Shown here: in pieces, positions 40,801 through 46,576 of the stretch
How the letters are laid out: every line of letters begins with the position of its first letter
How positions within the stretch are numbered: position 1 is the stretch's first letter
Source of the DNA: Siphonodentalium dalli
Lineage: Eukaryota > Mollusca > Scaphopoda > Gadilida > Siphonodentaliidae
Reading direction: 5' to 3'
DNA length: 64,000 bases
Assembly (NCBI GenBank): GCA_032622095.1
Contig: CP136061.1
Span: forward strand, 187,246,369-187,310,368
The notes under the pieces: generated by a model
What the model was told of the DNA's origin: nothing
Seen by the model: the letters and a program-made list of their open reading frames with translations, nothing else
Database searches by the model: none
Program-made: the position numbers and the translations under genes

Positions 40801-42389
40801 GTAAGATTCCCCCATATCATATGAATGTATGTAAGATTCGATCCCATGTCATCGTATGAATGCATGTAAGATTCCCCCATGTCATCGTATGAATGTATGT
40901 AAGATTCCCCCATGTCATCGTATGAATGCATGTAAGATTCCCCCATGTCATCGTATGAATGTATGTAAGATTATCCCATGTCATTGTATGAATGTATGTA
41001 AGATTCCCCCATGTCATTGTATGTAAGATTCCCCATGTCAGTGTATGAATGCATGTAAGATTCCCCCATGTCATTGTATGAATGTATGTAAGATTCCCCA
41101 TGTAATCGTATGAATGTATGTAAGATTCCTCCATGTCATTGTATGAATGTTTGTAATATTCCTCCATGTCATCGTATGAAAATGTAAGATTCCTCCATAC
41201 CATCGTATGAACGTACATAAAATTCCTCATGTCAAGTTGTCAACCAAGGCACATTGCCCGCATACCCCAGTTAGGGACTGTATTTAGGTTGTATTCGTGT
41301 TTTGTAACAAGTTTGGGTGTGGTATATAGGATTGAGCTTGTTTGTCCACCTGTCTGTAGGTTCATAGATGCAACTTTGTCTGAGCTTTTATTCCTACATT
41401 TTTCGGTCAATTTTTTATAAGCTTGGCACATATATTTAGTACCATGGGAACCTGTGCACCATGATATAACAACAAGTTAATCTGGTAAAGTTCTGCTCAA
41501 GTGGGAACCAGCAAGAAAGTATTTGTCAAAACTATAGGATTAAGACCAATCATGGGCATGAGTCATCTCACTCCCTGTGTGACAAAGAAATTGCCGATAT
41601 AAATATATTTGAGTTTTAGTTTAAACTGTCTCAACCACAACTTATCCAATTTAGAATGCCCTTGTCTCAGTAAGCTGCTTACACCGTTACACGTCTCGCC
41701 ATGTATATAGTTTGGTCAATATAAACCAGTGATCTCATGTATATTTATGTCACAGGTCCTTGACAAAAACCATAGATTCATAGCACTAAAATAATTATGA
41801 ATTAAAGATAAGGTTATTAACTTCTCGAGTGAGAATTTCCACATGTTTCCATAAATGTGGCCATAAGTGCAATCATAAAAGACACAAAATCAAATATATC
41901 AATGAAACAAACGTATTACTGGGAGATCTCAATTTAATTTGGCATCAACCATTACATCTAGTTAGAGTTAAAATTTATCTTCTCTGAGACCGTTGGAGAC
42001 TGGGGAAAAAGCAGATGACTACTTTTTTGTGTTAGAAAAATAAAAAAAATATAAGACAGCTTATAAAGTTTGCATATACATGTAAGTACATGTAATTCCT
42101 GTATCAGTCTATTTTGATACTCATGCATGAATCACAGAAAAATATTAATTTAAAGCCTTCATGATTGTGTTCAATATCTCTGTCATTTTCCAGATGTGCA
42201 AGAGAAGGTGACTGTGATGGTGAATCCGTTGATGCAAAGGATACTTTAAATGAGGAGTTAGACAATGCGCCAGCGTCATATGGAGGAGCCGTTCTTAAAT
42301 TTAGTACCGGAGAATATTTCTACATGTCTACAAGGAACAATGCTTTCACGAACAGAAGTCAAAAGGGTTCACTGACTGTTACAGAATAA
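7106..42389 (+). CDS. DD3-3-like: DD3-3-like protein, copy A (5'-partial, 11 exons)
   Basis: This is the whole visible gene: exons 7106-7268, 16670-16852, 22002-22191, 23997-24157, 25271-25430, 26478-26582, 31523-31585, 34890-35185, 38063-38134, 39350-39521 and 42194-42389. Every intron is GT-AG and every phase joins. The spliced length is 1761 nt, giving 586 residues and a TAA stop. Recognisable family blocks in order are [102 protein letters not shown] and [13 protein letters not shown]. The family is named after a Dictyostelium protein and its biochemical role is unknown to me. It is expected to be secreted, but the signal peptide and the first conserved block are not in the window. There is no transmembrane segment before the stop, unlike copy B. 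Introns run from 1.0 to 9.4 kb and are full of repeats. I am confident in the exon chain and family, not in any function. Confidence 0.9.
7269..8925. other. Copy A intron 1, proximal part; hairpin at 7935-8040
   Basis: No exon or named repeat is seen except an imperfect hairpin of about 100 bp: TTGCATTGTTTCGAGGTTGA near 7940 pairs with TGTCAACATCAAAACAATAC near 8015. The rest is featureless AT-rich sequence. Confidence 0.4.
8930..9022. repeat. (CA)n-rich microsatellite
   Basis: CATACATA and CACACACA runs, with a nearly pure (AC) tract around 8956-8980. The Cys/Val-rich reverse-strand ORFs here are artefacts of the repeat. Confidence 0.9.
9048..9378. repeat. GATATC palindromic satellite
   Basis: About a dozen copies of a partly self-complementary motif: GTGATATCA, an AT spacer ending in TTTTGTGATATCA or ATATCACAAAAT. 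Spacing is about 25-35 bp. A short run of the same motif reappears at 16215-16250 on the far side of the inverted-repeat complex. Confidence 0.75.
9433..11112. repeat. Left arm of a long inverted repeat
   Basis: This arm is the reverse complement of about 14985-16190. Landmarks read outward to inward are the TTTTAATTCT(T/A)A array, TTGGAGTGAACATAAAACGG, the block CGGACGGCGGAAATTGCCGA, the TAATAATAATTATAATATAA tract, and GGAATATAGTTCTTTGTTAG. The arms differ by scattered substitutions and two insertions: a TTAA-flanked MITE here (9468-10058) and about 90 bp in the right arm (15727-15820). Small ORFs in the arm (for example 10296-10568) appear in both arms and have no protein similarity I recognise. 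Confidence 0.75.
9468..10058. mobile_element. piggyBac-type MITE with TTAA target duplication
   Basis: This 591-bp segment begins TTAAAGGGGCACTGTACGCC and ends with the inverted counterpart GGCGTACAGTACCCCTTTAA. TTAA at both edges is the piggyBac target-site duplication. The interior has no ORF of note. It interrupts the TTTTAATTCT simple repeat, and the right arm of the inverted repeat contains uninterrupted AATTCTAACTTAACATT-like sequence (reverse strand, near 16135), as expected for an empty site. Confidence 0.75.
11120..12780. mobile_element. Foldback element nested between the long arms
   Basis: 11120-11510 is an imperfect reverse complement of 12360-12780. Landmarks: CGGTACATAATTATTAACTG opposite TTAGTTAATAATTATGTACC; GGTTAATTATCTATACTCCT opposite ATAGGAGTATAGATAATTAA; CAGACGGTCCCCAT opposite ATGGGGACCATC, followed by a CAA/TTG trinucleotide run in each arm. 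The interior (11510-12360) is unique and has no transposase-like ORF. Confidence 0.65.
12609..13093. repeat. 485-bp tandem duplication, first copy
   Basis: This copy and 13094-13578 are identical as far as I compared them, including an identical 72-codon ORF with no protein resemblance. The unit carries ATTGCACACGCGCGTGCGAT, whose imperfect reverse complement sits at about 14975-14995. Identity this high points to a very recent duplication or an assembly duplicate. Confidence 0.9.
13094..13578. repeat. 485-bp tandem duplication, second copy
   Basis: Second copy of the preceding unit, directly abutting it. After 13578 the sequence departs from the repeat at GAAACCACTTTAAATGC. Confidence 0.9.
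13579..14984. other. Interior of the inverted-repeat complex; no gene
   Basis: It contains a hairpin at 14033-14078 (AATTCGACCTTAAACGACG opposite CTGTTAAGGTCGAATT), a poly-G run at about 14188-14204, and CCTCCC-rich strings near 14250 and 14865. No transposase or other coding signal is visible on either strand. Confidence 0.45.
14985..16190. repeat. Right arm of the long inverted repeat
   Basis: This is the reverse complement of the left arm (9433-11112). It carries a 90-bp insert at about 15727-15820 that interrupts the match between GAAGTGCAGGC and GTGTTATTGGGGTCACAA. The AT-rich AAGAATTAAAATATTAAGT array at 15985-16200 matches the TTTTAATTCT array on the left. The 116-codon + strand ORF at 15567-15917 runs across the insert and is not a credible gene. 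Confidence 0.75.
16191..16669. other. Copy A intron 1, distal part
   Basis: It holds a short GATATC remnant (16215-16250) and GGAAGTTCGGTGTT at 16319, the inverse of AACACCGAACTTC at 9380. These match the outer edge of the complex on the other side. No coding signal before the acceptor at 16669. Confidence 0.45.
16670..16852 (+). CDS. DD3-3-like: Copy A, exon 2 (residues 55-115)
   Basis: The acceptor is AAACAG ending at 16669 and the donor GTGAGT at 16853. The split codon G|AT joins perfectly to exon 1. It encodes [16 protein letters not shown], then a charged stretch, then [14 protein letters not shown], which matches the DD3-3 WYDKCYRRERN-type block. It lies 9.4 kb after exon 1, across the nested inverted-repeat complex. 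It is 183 nt long and starts and ends in phase 1. Confidence 0.87.
17028..17452. mobile_element. Foldback MITE with GTCATGCCATGAATCTCTAC end
   Basis: The left end is GTCATGCCATGAATCTCTAC followed by TATGGCTAACGCCCATAGAG. The left arm (about 17085-17165, with ACAGGGAACGTTACAAAGTC and GAATATATTCTG) is the inverse of 17300-17390 (AAATATATTCCCC, GACTTTATAAGGTTCCTTGT). The right arm runs into the first 1387-bp duplicate. Ends of this family recur near 11240, 12620, 13105, 15330, 22340 and 55935. Confidence 0.5.
17275..18661. repeat. 1387-bp tandem duplication, first copy
   Basis: This unit is repeated immediately at 18662-20048 with only a handful of differences (for example TTTGCATTATAG versus TTTGAATTATAG, and GCACTGTGATG versus GCACTATGATG). 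The unit includes two copies of a core of about 170 bp (18179 and 18353) with ATCTCAATG..TTTGGTATGGATGTTCA, the same family as 54.5-55.0 kb. Confidence 0.92.
18662..20048. repeat. 1387-bp tandem duplication, second copy
   Basis: Second copy of the preceding unit, abutting it, followed by an (AT)n tract at about 20055-20077. The very low divergence indicates a recent event inside copy A intron 2. The 114-codon ORFs found in both copies are in core-repeat sequence and have no recognisable product. Confidence 0.92.
20208..20536. mobile_element. Foldback MITE, about 330 bp
   Basis: TTTACCATCTGAAATCATTA at the left and TAATGATTTCAGATGGTAAA at the right are inverted, and the match continues inward (TTTTTCATTGCTTATTTTAG opposite CTATAAAATATGCAATGAAA). 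The arms are about 140 bp with a short loop. It sits directly beside a half-copy of another palindromic MITE. Confidence 0.65.
20553..20637. mobile_element. Half-copy of palindromic MITE (ACAGTAATGCCC family)
   Basis: Starts ACAGTAATGCTCTAAATAAT and runs through ACTCCTTAACCACAGC, AATTATGGGTAA and a TTAGTCGAAAATATGGC-like end. Only one arm is present. Complete or near-complete relatives are at 35.9, 42.7, 43.2, 49.1 and 50.1 kb. Confidence 0.75.
20638..22001. other. Copy A intron 2, distal part; 53-bp tandem pair
   Basis: Mostly featureless. A 53-bp direct duplication lies at 21245-21350 (TGAACGGATGAAACCCG.. twice), and a poly-T run of about 17 at 21869. No exon other than exon 3 is apparent. 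Confidence 0.5.
22002..22191 (+). CDS. DD3-3-like: Copy A, exon 3 (residues 116-178)
   Basis: The acceptor is CTTATAG ending at 22001 and the donor GTGAGT at 22192. The open frame runs upstream to an ATG at 21953, but that part is intron: the split codon G|GC from exon 2 gives the family motif [14 protein letters not shown] only with this acceptor. The exon then encodes [20 protein letters not shown], one of the most conserved DD3-3 signatures, and ends in SRC. Exit phase is 2. Confidence 0.9.
22336..22439. repeat. Near-perfect 100-bp palindrome
   Basis: CTAGGTCATGCCATGAACCT reads into a loop (TTAACGCCCGTGCGTT) and returns as AGGTTCATGGCATGACCTAG. The arms are about 40 bp with almost no mismatches. 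It is a minimal pair of the GTCATGCCATGAA..CTCTACTA ends seen at 17028 and 55935, so it could be the smallest deletion derivative of that element family. Confidence 0.85.
22815..23695. mobile_element. Foldback element with GCGCTTAAGCGC arrays and 6-bp target duplication
   Basis: It begins TATGGGAGGCCCTTTTCACA and ends with the inverted counterpart TGTGAAAAGGGCCTCCCATA. TTTCCG lies directly outside both ends (22809-22814 and 23696-23701), fitting a 6-bp target-site duplication. Just inside are runs of the 18-bp palindrome ATTTGCGCTTAAGCGCAAAT (about eight on the left, two on the right). The middle holds two diverged direct repeats of about 250 bp (CCCCCCTGAAT.. and CCCCCCTATTT..). No ORF. Confidence 0.8.
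23997..24157 (+). CDS. DD3-3-like: Copy A, exon 4 (residues 179-232)
   Basis: The acceptor is AACAG ending at 23996 and the donor GTGAGC at 24158. GA|C joins in frame to give [10 protein letters not shown], then [22 protein letters not shown] and HNYLEKAP, the order seen in family members. The paired cysteines ECVEY and EADC suggest an extracellular disulphide-stabilised fold. Exit phase is 1. Confidence 0.9.
24158..25270. other. Copy A intron 4; hairpin at 24838-24910
   Basis: It contains a poly-G run at about 24466-24482 and a strong hairpin: GCTTGTATATATATAACTTA then TAAGGCACACT, pairing with AGTGTGCCTTATACATACAAGC-like sequence ending near 24913. Otherwise nothing is seen. Confidence 0.55.
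25271..25430 (+). CDS. DD3-3-like: Copy A, exon 5 (residues 233-285)
   Basis: The acceptor is TTCTCAG ending at 25270 and the donor GTTAGT at 25431. It encodes [12 protein letters not shown], then [20 protein letters not shown], then [15 protein letters not shown]. The block [15 protein letters not shown] is a clear match to the family. Exit phase is 2. Confidence 0.9.
25431..26477. other. Copy A intron 5; inverted pair at 25935 and 26130
   Basis: GCTCCTCGAAATCTCATTCC near 25950 is the inverse of GGAATGAGATTTCGAGGAGC near 26128, forming a hairpin with a loop of about 160 bp. An (AT)n run follows at 26213-26229. No exon signal. Confidence 0.5.
26478..26582 (+). CDS. DD3-3-like: Copy A, exon 6 (residues 286-320)
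   Basis: The acceptor is TTTCAG ending at 26477 and the donor GTAGGT at 26583. It encodes [18 protein letters not shown], then [17 protein letters not shown] and a split arginine codon. The NHLGNG and YTW...LPFFPS...QRCV motifs are family hallmarks. Being short and inside repeats, it would be easy for an automatic gene finder to miss. Exit phase is 2. Confidence 0.9.
26583..29450. other. Copy A intron 6, proximal part; tandem-like repeats
   Basis: 26690-27600 contains two to three diverged direct copies of a segment with GACACACCGGGC(T/G)GACCATGGTT, AATCCTAGTATCTAGACT and a Pro-Cys-rich CCCCCC stretch. 27850-28060 resembles, in inverted orientation, 31310-31410 (CCACAACAGCTTG; TCCCACCCG). 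28100-29450 is featureless. Confidence 0.4.
29452..30682. mobile_element. Foldback element built from CCGAAG/CTTCGG repeats
   Basis: The left arm (29470-29735) is a tandem of about 17-bp units such as GGCCCATAACTCCGAAG and CGATTCTCCGAAGACC. The right arm (30452-30670) is the same repeat inverted (CTTCGGAGTTATGGGC and so on). Just inside the arms lie TAGTGTACAGTCCAGTGGCG at 29773 and its inverse near 30414. The outer edges also match (ACCGGTTTTCCGAAGACC versus GGTCTTCGGAAAAACG). The interior has no coding sequence. Confidence 0.8.
30683..31522. other. Copy A intron 6, distal part
   Basis: It contains a poly-G run at 30921-30929, poly-A and poly-T runs around 31150 and 31220, and GATATCACAAGCTGTTGTGG near 31350 that matches 27970 in inverse. 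No gene. Confidence 0.35.
31523..31585 (+). CDS. DD3-3-like: Copy A, exon 7 (residues 321-341), micro-sized
   Basis: This exon is only 63 nt. The acceptor is TTTTAACAG ending at 31522 and the donor GTGCGT at 31586. It encodes [20 protein letters not shown] and is flanked by introns of 4.9 and 3.3 kb. RYNIST is shared with copy B, whose corresponding exon also begins at this arginine. The donor at 31586 has no counterpart in copy B. Exit phase is 2. Confidence 0.88.
31586..34889. other. Copy A intron 7; old repeats with GACA/GGAC tails
   Basis: GACAGAAGGACAGATGGATG at 33298 and a GACGGACGGACGGATGGATG-like run at about 34775 are typical tails of mollusc core-repeat elements. The CT-rich run at 34856-34886 serves as the polypyrimidine tract of exon 8. 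Two ORFs just after exon 7 (31586-31840 and 31853-32092) show no family resemblance. Confidence 0.4.
34890..35185 (+). CDS. DD3-3-like: Copy A, exon 8 (residues 342-440), core of the conserved C-terminal half
   Basis: The acceptor is CTCACAG ending at 34889, after a long CT-rich tract, and the donor is GTATGT at 35186. It encodes [20 protein letters not shown], then a variable stretch, [27 protein letters not shown] and LVHIQWTG. Copy B has an intron inside this stretch, after FQDR, and its next intron falls four residues earlier, before WTG. The FIP...[11 protein letters not shown] segment resembles the first metal-site strand region of cupredoxins; that is inference. Confidence 0.93.
35932..36100. 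mobile_element. Palindromic MITE (ACAGTAATGCCC family), complete
   Basis: A 167-bp near-perfect palindrome: ACAGTAATGCCCTAAGTAAT at the left, ATTATTTAGAGCATTACTGT-like sequence at the right, and TTTAGTCCGAAATATGGC / GCCATATTTCCGACTAAA around the centre. T and A flank the ends, compatible with a TA target duplication (Tc1/mariner type). It lies in copy A intron 8. Confidence 0.85.
36590..37165. repeat. Two direct copies of a GC-richer GGCCGGTACCGG repeat
   Basis: The segment CTTGTATTGTGAATTTGTGA, then GGATTTTGCGT(T/C)GGATTGCC and ATATGGCCGGTACCGACTAC, occurs at 36611 and again at 36922. Around it are many CCGGTACCGG and CCGGCACCGGC palindromes (36590, 37045-37155). The base composition stands out from the surrounding AT-rich intron. 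Confidence 0.7.
38063..38134 (+). CDS. DD3-3-like: Copy A, exon 9 (residues 441-464), glycine-rich loop
   Basis: The acceptor is ATTTCAG ending at 38062 and the donor GTAAGA at 38135. It encodes [20 protein letters not shown] then QGRD. The SNTH motif followed by a Gly/Asp-rich loop is characteristic of the family. It enters and leaves in phase 1, so it joins both to exon 10 and, in frame, to the possible cassette exon at 38499. Confidence 0.88.
38499..38601 (+). CDS. Possible cassette exon: transmembrane helix then stop
   Basis: This stretch lies inside copy A intron 9. It has an acceptor (GAGCAG ending 38498, after a T-rich tract) and a strong donor (GTAAGT at 38602). Joined to exon 9 in frame it would encode [20 protein letters not shown] followed by [14 protein letters not shown]. 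That is about 22 hydrophobic residues and a short basic tail. The exon ends TA; reading on gives TAG, and joining to exon 10 (first base G) also gives TAG, so either way a stop forms. It would make a shortened, membrane-anchored form, or an NMD target. There is no homology support and T-rich DNA can mimic a helix, so this is a hypothesis. Confidence 0.22.
39350..39521 (+). CDS. DD3-3-like: Copy A, exon 10 (residues 465-521)
   Basis: The acceptor is TTCCAG ending at 39349 and the donor GTAAGT at 39522. It encodes [20 protein letters not shown], then [14 protein letters not shown], then a segment ending ASSGYYQ. TDRHNFV and the SSGYYQ ending match family members. Copy B has quite different sequence between GTDRNN and its own C-terminal motif. 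The donor lies 41 bases before the minisatellite that fills the next intron. Confidence 0.9.
39562..41230. repeat. 1.65-kb minisatellite in the last intron of copy A
   Basis: About 45 units of 27-39 bp with consensus GTAAGATTCCCCCATGTCA plus (C/T)(T/G)GTATGAATGTAT. Many units are 33 bp, so frames stay open on both strands ([11 protein letters not shown]- or [11 protein letters not shown]-type translations); these ORFs are artefacts. A larger block is duplicated at a spacing of 363 bp (GATTCCCTCAGATCATCGTA at 40181 and 40544). Note that each unit carries TGTAAGAT, a donor-like string. Confidence 0.93.
41231..42193. other. Copy A intron 10, distal part
   Basis: No named repeat or coding signal seen. 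The 3' end leads into the TTTTCCAG acceptor of the terminal exon. Confidence 0.4.
42194..42389 (+). CDS. DD3-3-like: Copy A, terminal exon (residues 522-586 and stop)
   Basis: The acceptor is TTTCCAG ending at 42193. The exon encodes [20 protein letters not shown], then [14 protein letters not shown], then [20 protein letters not shown] and SLTVTE before TAA (42387-42389). The TRNN-F-NR-QKG motif is the C-terminal signature of the family. Where copy B has Cys (YMCTRNN), copy A has Ser (YMSTRNN). The stop removes everything equivalent to copy B's membrane-anchoring tail. Confidence 0.93.
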
Positions 42390-42466
42390 AGGTGACTGAA
42401 GAACACAGACTGACAAAAGACTGCATAATTCAGCTTAGGACCTCACTCTAATAGATTCAAGGCAAG

Positions 42467-42472
42467 AATAAA
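42467..42472 (+). terminator. Likely polyadenylation signal of copy A
   Basis: A canonical AATAAA lies 78 bases after the stop codon, in A-rich sequence. It is the first good candidate downstream of the terminal exon. The cleavage site cannot be placed from sequence alone. Confidence 0.45.
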
Positions 42473-42684
42473 AAAGTATAATGAAAGTTTTAAGATTTCC
42501 TTCCGACAACGATGCCTTTCCAGACAAGGCAGATCGCCATACATTGGGAAATCCTTTGGTACCCTATATACAACATACTGCACTGGGATTGTGGCTAATG
42601 AAATGAAACAAAATGAACTGATCTTGCGAACTTGACCAATTCAGCATTAATTAGTGTCTAGCAAGAACCAAGTGCCACAAATGG

Positions 42685-42970
42685 TACAGTAATGCCCTAA
42701 ATAATTGACTCCTTAACCACAGCAGAATTATGGGTATTATGGGTAATTTTTCAGGATTAAGTCGGAAATATGGCTTGTTGCCATTCATTGGAAAGCTCTG
42801 TCAGCAGAATTATGGGTAATTTTTAGGATTTAGTCAGAAATATGGCTTGTTGCATTCATTGGAAAGCTCTCACTGATGAATGGCAACAAGCCATATTTCT
42901 GACTAAATCCTGAAAAATTAACCATAATTCTGCTGTGGTTAAGGAGTCGATTATTTAGGGCATTACTGTA
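42685..42970. mobile_element. Palindromic MITE with internal duplication
   Basis: The same family as 35932-36100: starts ACAGTAATGCCCTAAATAAT and ends ATTATTTAGGGCATTACTGT. The left arm contains a partial tandem duplication (GAATTATGGGTA..GGCTTGTTGC..ATTGGAAAGCTC twice), giving 286 bp. It lies 0.3 kb after the stop of copy A. Confidence 0.85.
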
Positions 42971-43213
42971 TAATATATTAAAGAGGGTTATATTGAGAAC
43001 TTCTAACTTCGTTCATCAGACTTATACTATTCCTCATTATGTGCCGGGAGATTGTGTCAAATGATAGTTCAACTATAATTTGTTGATAAACTTCGCTTAA
43101 AACCGAATATGAATTGTTATGCACCAGTAGCAGCCTTATTTAATGTAGACAGCAAATTTTGTGTGTCATTGACATCTAATGATATTACACAGACTTCCTT
43201 TACAAATAGAACA

Positions 43214-43427
43214 TACAGTAATGTCCTAAATAATCGACCTCTAAACCACAGCAGAATTATTGGAAATTTTTCAGGATTTAGTCGGAAATATGGCTTGCTG
43301 CCATTCATCGGAAAGCTCTTGGTGAGCTTTCCGATGAATGGCAACAAGCCATATTTCCGAATAAATCCTAAAAATTTCTCATAATTCTGATGTGGTTAAA
43401 GGGTCATATACTTTGGGCATTACTGTA
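43214..43427. mobile_element. Palindromic MITE (ACAGTAATGCCC family)
   Basis: The ends are ACAGTAATGTCCTAAATAAT and GGGCATTACTGT. The centre, GAAAGCTCTTGGTGAGCTTTC, is a small perfect hairpin. It is slightly more diverged than its neighbours. Small ORFs on both strands arise from the palindrome. Confidence 0.85.
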
Positions 43428-43794
43428 GCTGTCTTAATAGTTGTTCTACCAAGCCTTGAACCACAAGACAAGACAACTAGAGACACTAACATGTACACTA
43501 TATCGACAATTCTAATGGCAACGAAAATGGGTTAGGATCAATACTGCAAATGTACATCATGAACTAAAGGAATTGCATGAAATCTGACATTATATTCAGA
43601 TTTAGTGGTTTGAAGTAATGTATATACTACTGATATACACTCAGCCCTGAATGGCCCTGATGCACTCGGAAACATGAGCATCGCTGGGTGCATGGCTAAA
43701 TACCCCTATTTCTTAACTTGTAAACTTGTTATGAAATCTGGTGGGTTGAAAATCTAACTATTAACCGATGGGATGGACAGACGGACGAATGGAC

Positions 43795-44340
43795 TGATAT
43801 CATAAATAATGAAAGTGTCAATAAGGAATGTGGAAAGTATAAATGTTTAAGCAATACCAGAGGTCAACTTGAAGAGCCAAATGAAGTTTGGGATGAATTG
43901 GATGAAAATTTTGGCTGTAGGGTACGTGGGCTGAAAGTATGTTTTTTAGAAAAATTAGGAAAACAGTAATGGCTCCTGATATCACCCCAAAGCTTGGTGA
44001 CAATCGAATGAGGGATGTGGTCAGTAGGGTGTGCCAAAGAATTTAGTCATGCAAAGATTAAAATCAATGATGGCTACTGGCGGCCATGTCTTTCATCGAA
44101 CATCCTTCAAATTTGATAGCTCCCATCTAGAAATGATTCTAACAGTTCTCAAATAAATGCAGGCGGCAGGGTGTGCCGATAGATTCAAATTTGAATCAAA
44201 GATGGCTGCTGGAAGCCATGCTTTGTAAAAAAATTCGGTAAAAATTGATGGTTCCAATCTAGAGGTCACTCCAAGGATCCATATGCAGTTTGGTGAGAAT
44301 TGTATGAGAGATGAGAGTTGAAGGGTGTGCTATATTAAAT
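43795..44340. repeat. Diverged copies of the AAGATGGCTGCTGG core family
   Basis: Three to four decayed units containing AGGAATGTGGAAAGT, GATGGCTACTGGCGGCCATG, GATGGCTGCTGGAAGCCATG and GTTTGGTGAGAATTGTATGA, preceded by a GGACAGACGGACGAATGGAC tail at 43774. The family also occurs at 1.6-2.9, 57.4-57.7 and 59.2-61.0 kb. Confidence 0.65.
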
Positions 44341-44959
44341 TGTTGATGGACGCACACAAGTGTCCTGCGATTATTCGTTATTCGAAATGATATTTGATTT
44401 GACTTGAGTATTCGATTTGACAATAGGTGGCAATATCTATGGAAAATCTCTGTTTACCTTCACGATGCTATTTTATGTCAGAATATCCATGAATCCGATT
44501 GGGCAAAAACAGTGTTCTGTAGGAAGCACACTTCCCTGACAATGACGTAGGAACTTAAATATCCCCTAATTATGAGAGTAGTTCTAGTTGAAGGTCCCTT
44601 CCATGTGCTGTCCATTTCCTATTCTGTGTGGGGAGTGTCTGTGTTTCTAAATATAAACTCAAATTTACTTTGTCAGGTTGATCTAAATCTAGATGCAAAC
44701 TGTCTAAATATAAAATGCAATGTAGGCTAAATACATGTGCAGGTAATGTGAAATGTGGTTCAGAATCAATATTCTCAGATCGAATTACTTTCAATAACTA
44801 TCTCCAACTATCACATGCATAACATAATCGATCGATTCCATGTAATTTTCAATGAAAATTGGAAGATGACAGCAAGATTATATCTAACTCGGACTGTAAT
44901 AGAGAAAAGTAACAAGCTTAACCCTTACATGACTGCATGGAGCTTCCTGAAATTTTGCG

Positions 44960-45120
44960 AAAACCCTGTGCCAATACATATGCGAGTCTCCATAGGGAGC
45001 CTCGCATATATGAGAGAATATATTGGCCTAACAATATTTAACTTGATCTTGTAAGACAGTGCATTCTCTTATGCACTGGAACAGGATTATTAATGCAGCT
45101 CCCATCATGAAAGGGTTCAA
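44960..45120. repeat. Repeat with CCAATACATATGCGAG palindrome
   Basis: CCAATACATATGCGAGTCTC is answered by GCCTCGCATATATGAGAGAA and TATATTGG, then AGTGCATTCTCTTATGCACTGGA. A close relative lies at 52905-53060 inside copy B intron (GTGCCAGTGCATTCTCTTAT, GGGAGCATCGCATATGT, GGGCCAATACATTTTCTTAT). Confidence 0.55.
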
Positions 45121-45181
45121 CAATAAGAACACTATCATAAATACACAAAGTAAGGAAAGTACATATAGTTTCATTTTCTTT

Positions 45182-45654
45182 AAAGGCCCACTTAATTTTC
45201 GAGTCACCAATTATTTTTGTTATAGTGACTTTATATACGGTTTTAATAATAATCTATGCCATAAAATATGATCATCATACTATAATTCATCACCACTTGA
45301 ACGTCTGTGTCTCAGAAGGTGCCCATAGAGTAATGAAATAGCTGAAATCATAAAATCATTTCCCCGAATATGGCTCCCAGAATGCAACAGAAATCAAACT
45401 TGAATGGAAGGGGAATAACTCTATATCTAAATATATAGAGTTATTCCCCTTCCATTAAAAATAATAACAATTTGTGTAGAAACTTCATCCCAGAACAGAC
45501 ATCGGTTTCTCAACAAAACAACATGTTCACAGTTTATTACATCAAATAATTTGAAAATACAATGTTTTGGAGCTTCCTCTTTCAAATGGTATATACTATG
45601 GCATATATTATATAATGTGATCCAGGGCTTCAAAAATTAAGTGGGCCTTTAAAA
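45182..45654. mobile_element. TIR element TAAAGGCCCACTTAATTTT, complete
   Basis: It begins TAAAGGCCCACTTAATTTTC and ends AAAATTAAGTGGGCCTTTA. In the middle is an internal palindrome: GGAAGGGGAATAACTCTATA then ATATAGAGTTATTCCCCTTCC. It is 473 bp with no ORF. A second, disrupted copy is at 51457-52310. Confidence 0.8.
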
Positions 45655-45984
45655 TGTCTCCCATTGATCCACGTTGGGATATTTAGACAGCAATGAATTT
45701 TCGGTAGATATATACTGGCTGACTTAATTTCTGAAAGAATTTCTTGAAAAATAATAATGGGAAATAAAAATACAAAGACAATGTTCAGATTCATTGATAG
45801 AATATTATGAATAGAGAAATTATATAACAATTTGATATGTGTGTAAATAATAAATATATTGACTATAGTGGAATGATAAGGTGACTGCATGGTAGGCATA
45901 TGTAATAAAAAATATTATGAATCAATATTGAGCAAATATATTTGTTGTCACAGATGAATACTTATTTCATATTCCATGTGTATT

Positions 45985-46258
45985 ATAAATTTTAACCCTT
46001 TCATTACTAAATACTCATTGATGAACAGTTATAATCTCTTAGGAAATTTTCAGATAATAAGTTCAACAAATGACCATGAGGCATTTTGGTGAAATTATTA
46101 TTTGAACAATTTCTACCAATTATCAGTATTCCTTCTGCAGTTCTTATTGTCTGCTCATATTTACTGAATATCTCTCCAAATTAATAATAGATTATTCCAA
46201 TGTATACATTTATAACTGAATGGGAGAATCCATTTAGTAAAGAAAGGGTTAACCCTTT
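45985..46258. mobile_element. AACCCTTTC..GAAAGGGTT repeat
   Basis: The ends are AACCCTTTCATTACTAAATA and CATTTAGTAAAGAAAGGGTT (inverted). Relatives lie at 55050-55317 (about the same length), 53679-53911 and 53270-53352 (partial), and in inverse at about 37690-37880. It has no coding capacity. Confidence 0.7.
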
Positions 46259-46576
46259 AGCGAGTAGAACGACATATATGTCGTCTATCGGTTGATGAGT
46301 AGAACGACATATATGTCGTTTCAGGAAGTGTTATTTTACGTAGACATAACTTCAATAAATCATCTGATTTTTAAATGATTTGTATAGGAGTTATTTTGAT
46401 TAATATAATGTCCCAAATGTATAATTGCAATCGATTATGATAACACACGTTAACAAAAAATGTACATAAATTAAAACGAATTATTGGACCTTTTTGATCC
46501 GAACTTGTTAATAATTATTGCTATTTACTCATGACGTGATGTATATGACGTTACAGATACTCTCCAAAGGGTTAAA
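46252..46576. mobile_element. Repeat with two ACGACATATATGTCGT palindromes
   Basis: It starts AACCCTTTAGCGAGTAGA and ends TCTCCAAAGGGTTAA. GAACGACATATATGTCGT occurs twice, at about 46267 and 46303. It shares the AACCCTTT end with the preceding element and abuts it, so the two may belong to one larger insertion. Confidence 0.5.

Noticed and set aside
39567-41230. Long repetitive ORFs (up to 138 codons) on both strands
   Set aside because: They follow directly from a 33-bp minisatellite unit without stop codons; they are intronic, and the translation is a simple repeat on every open frame.
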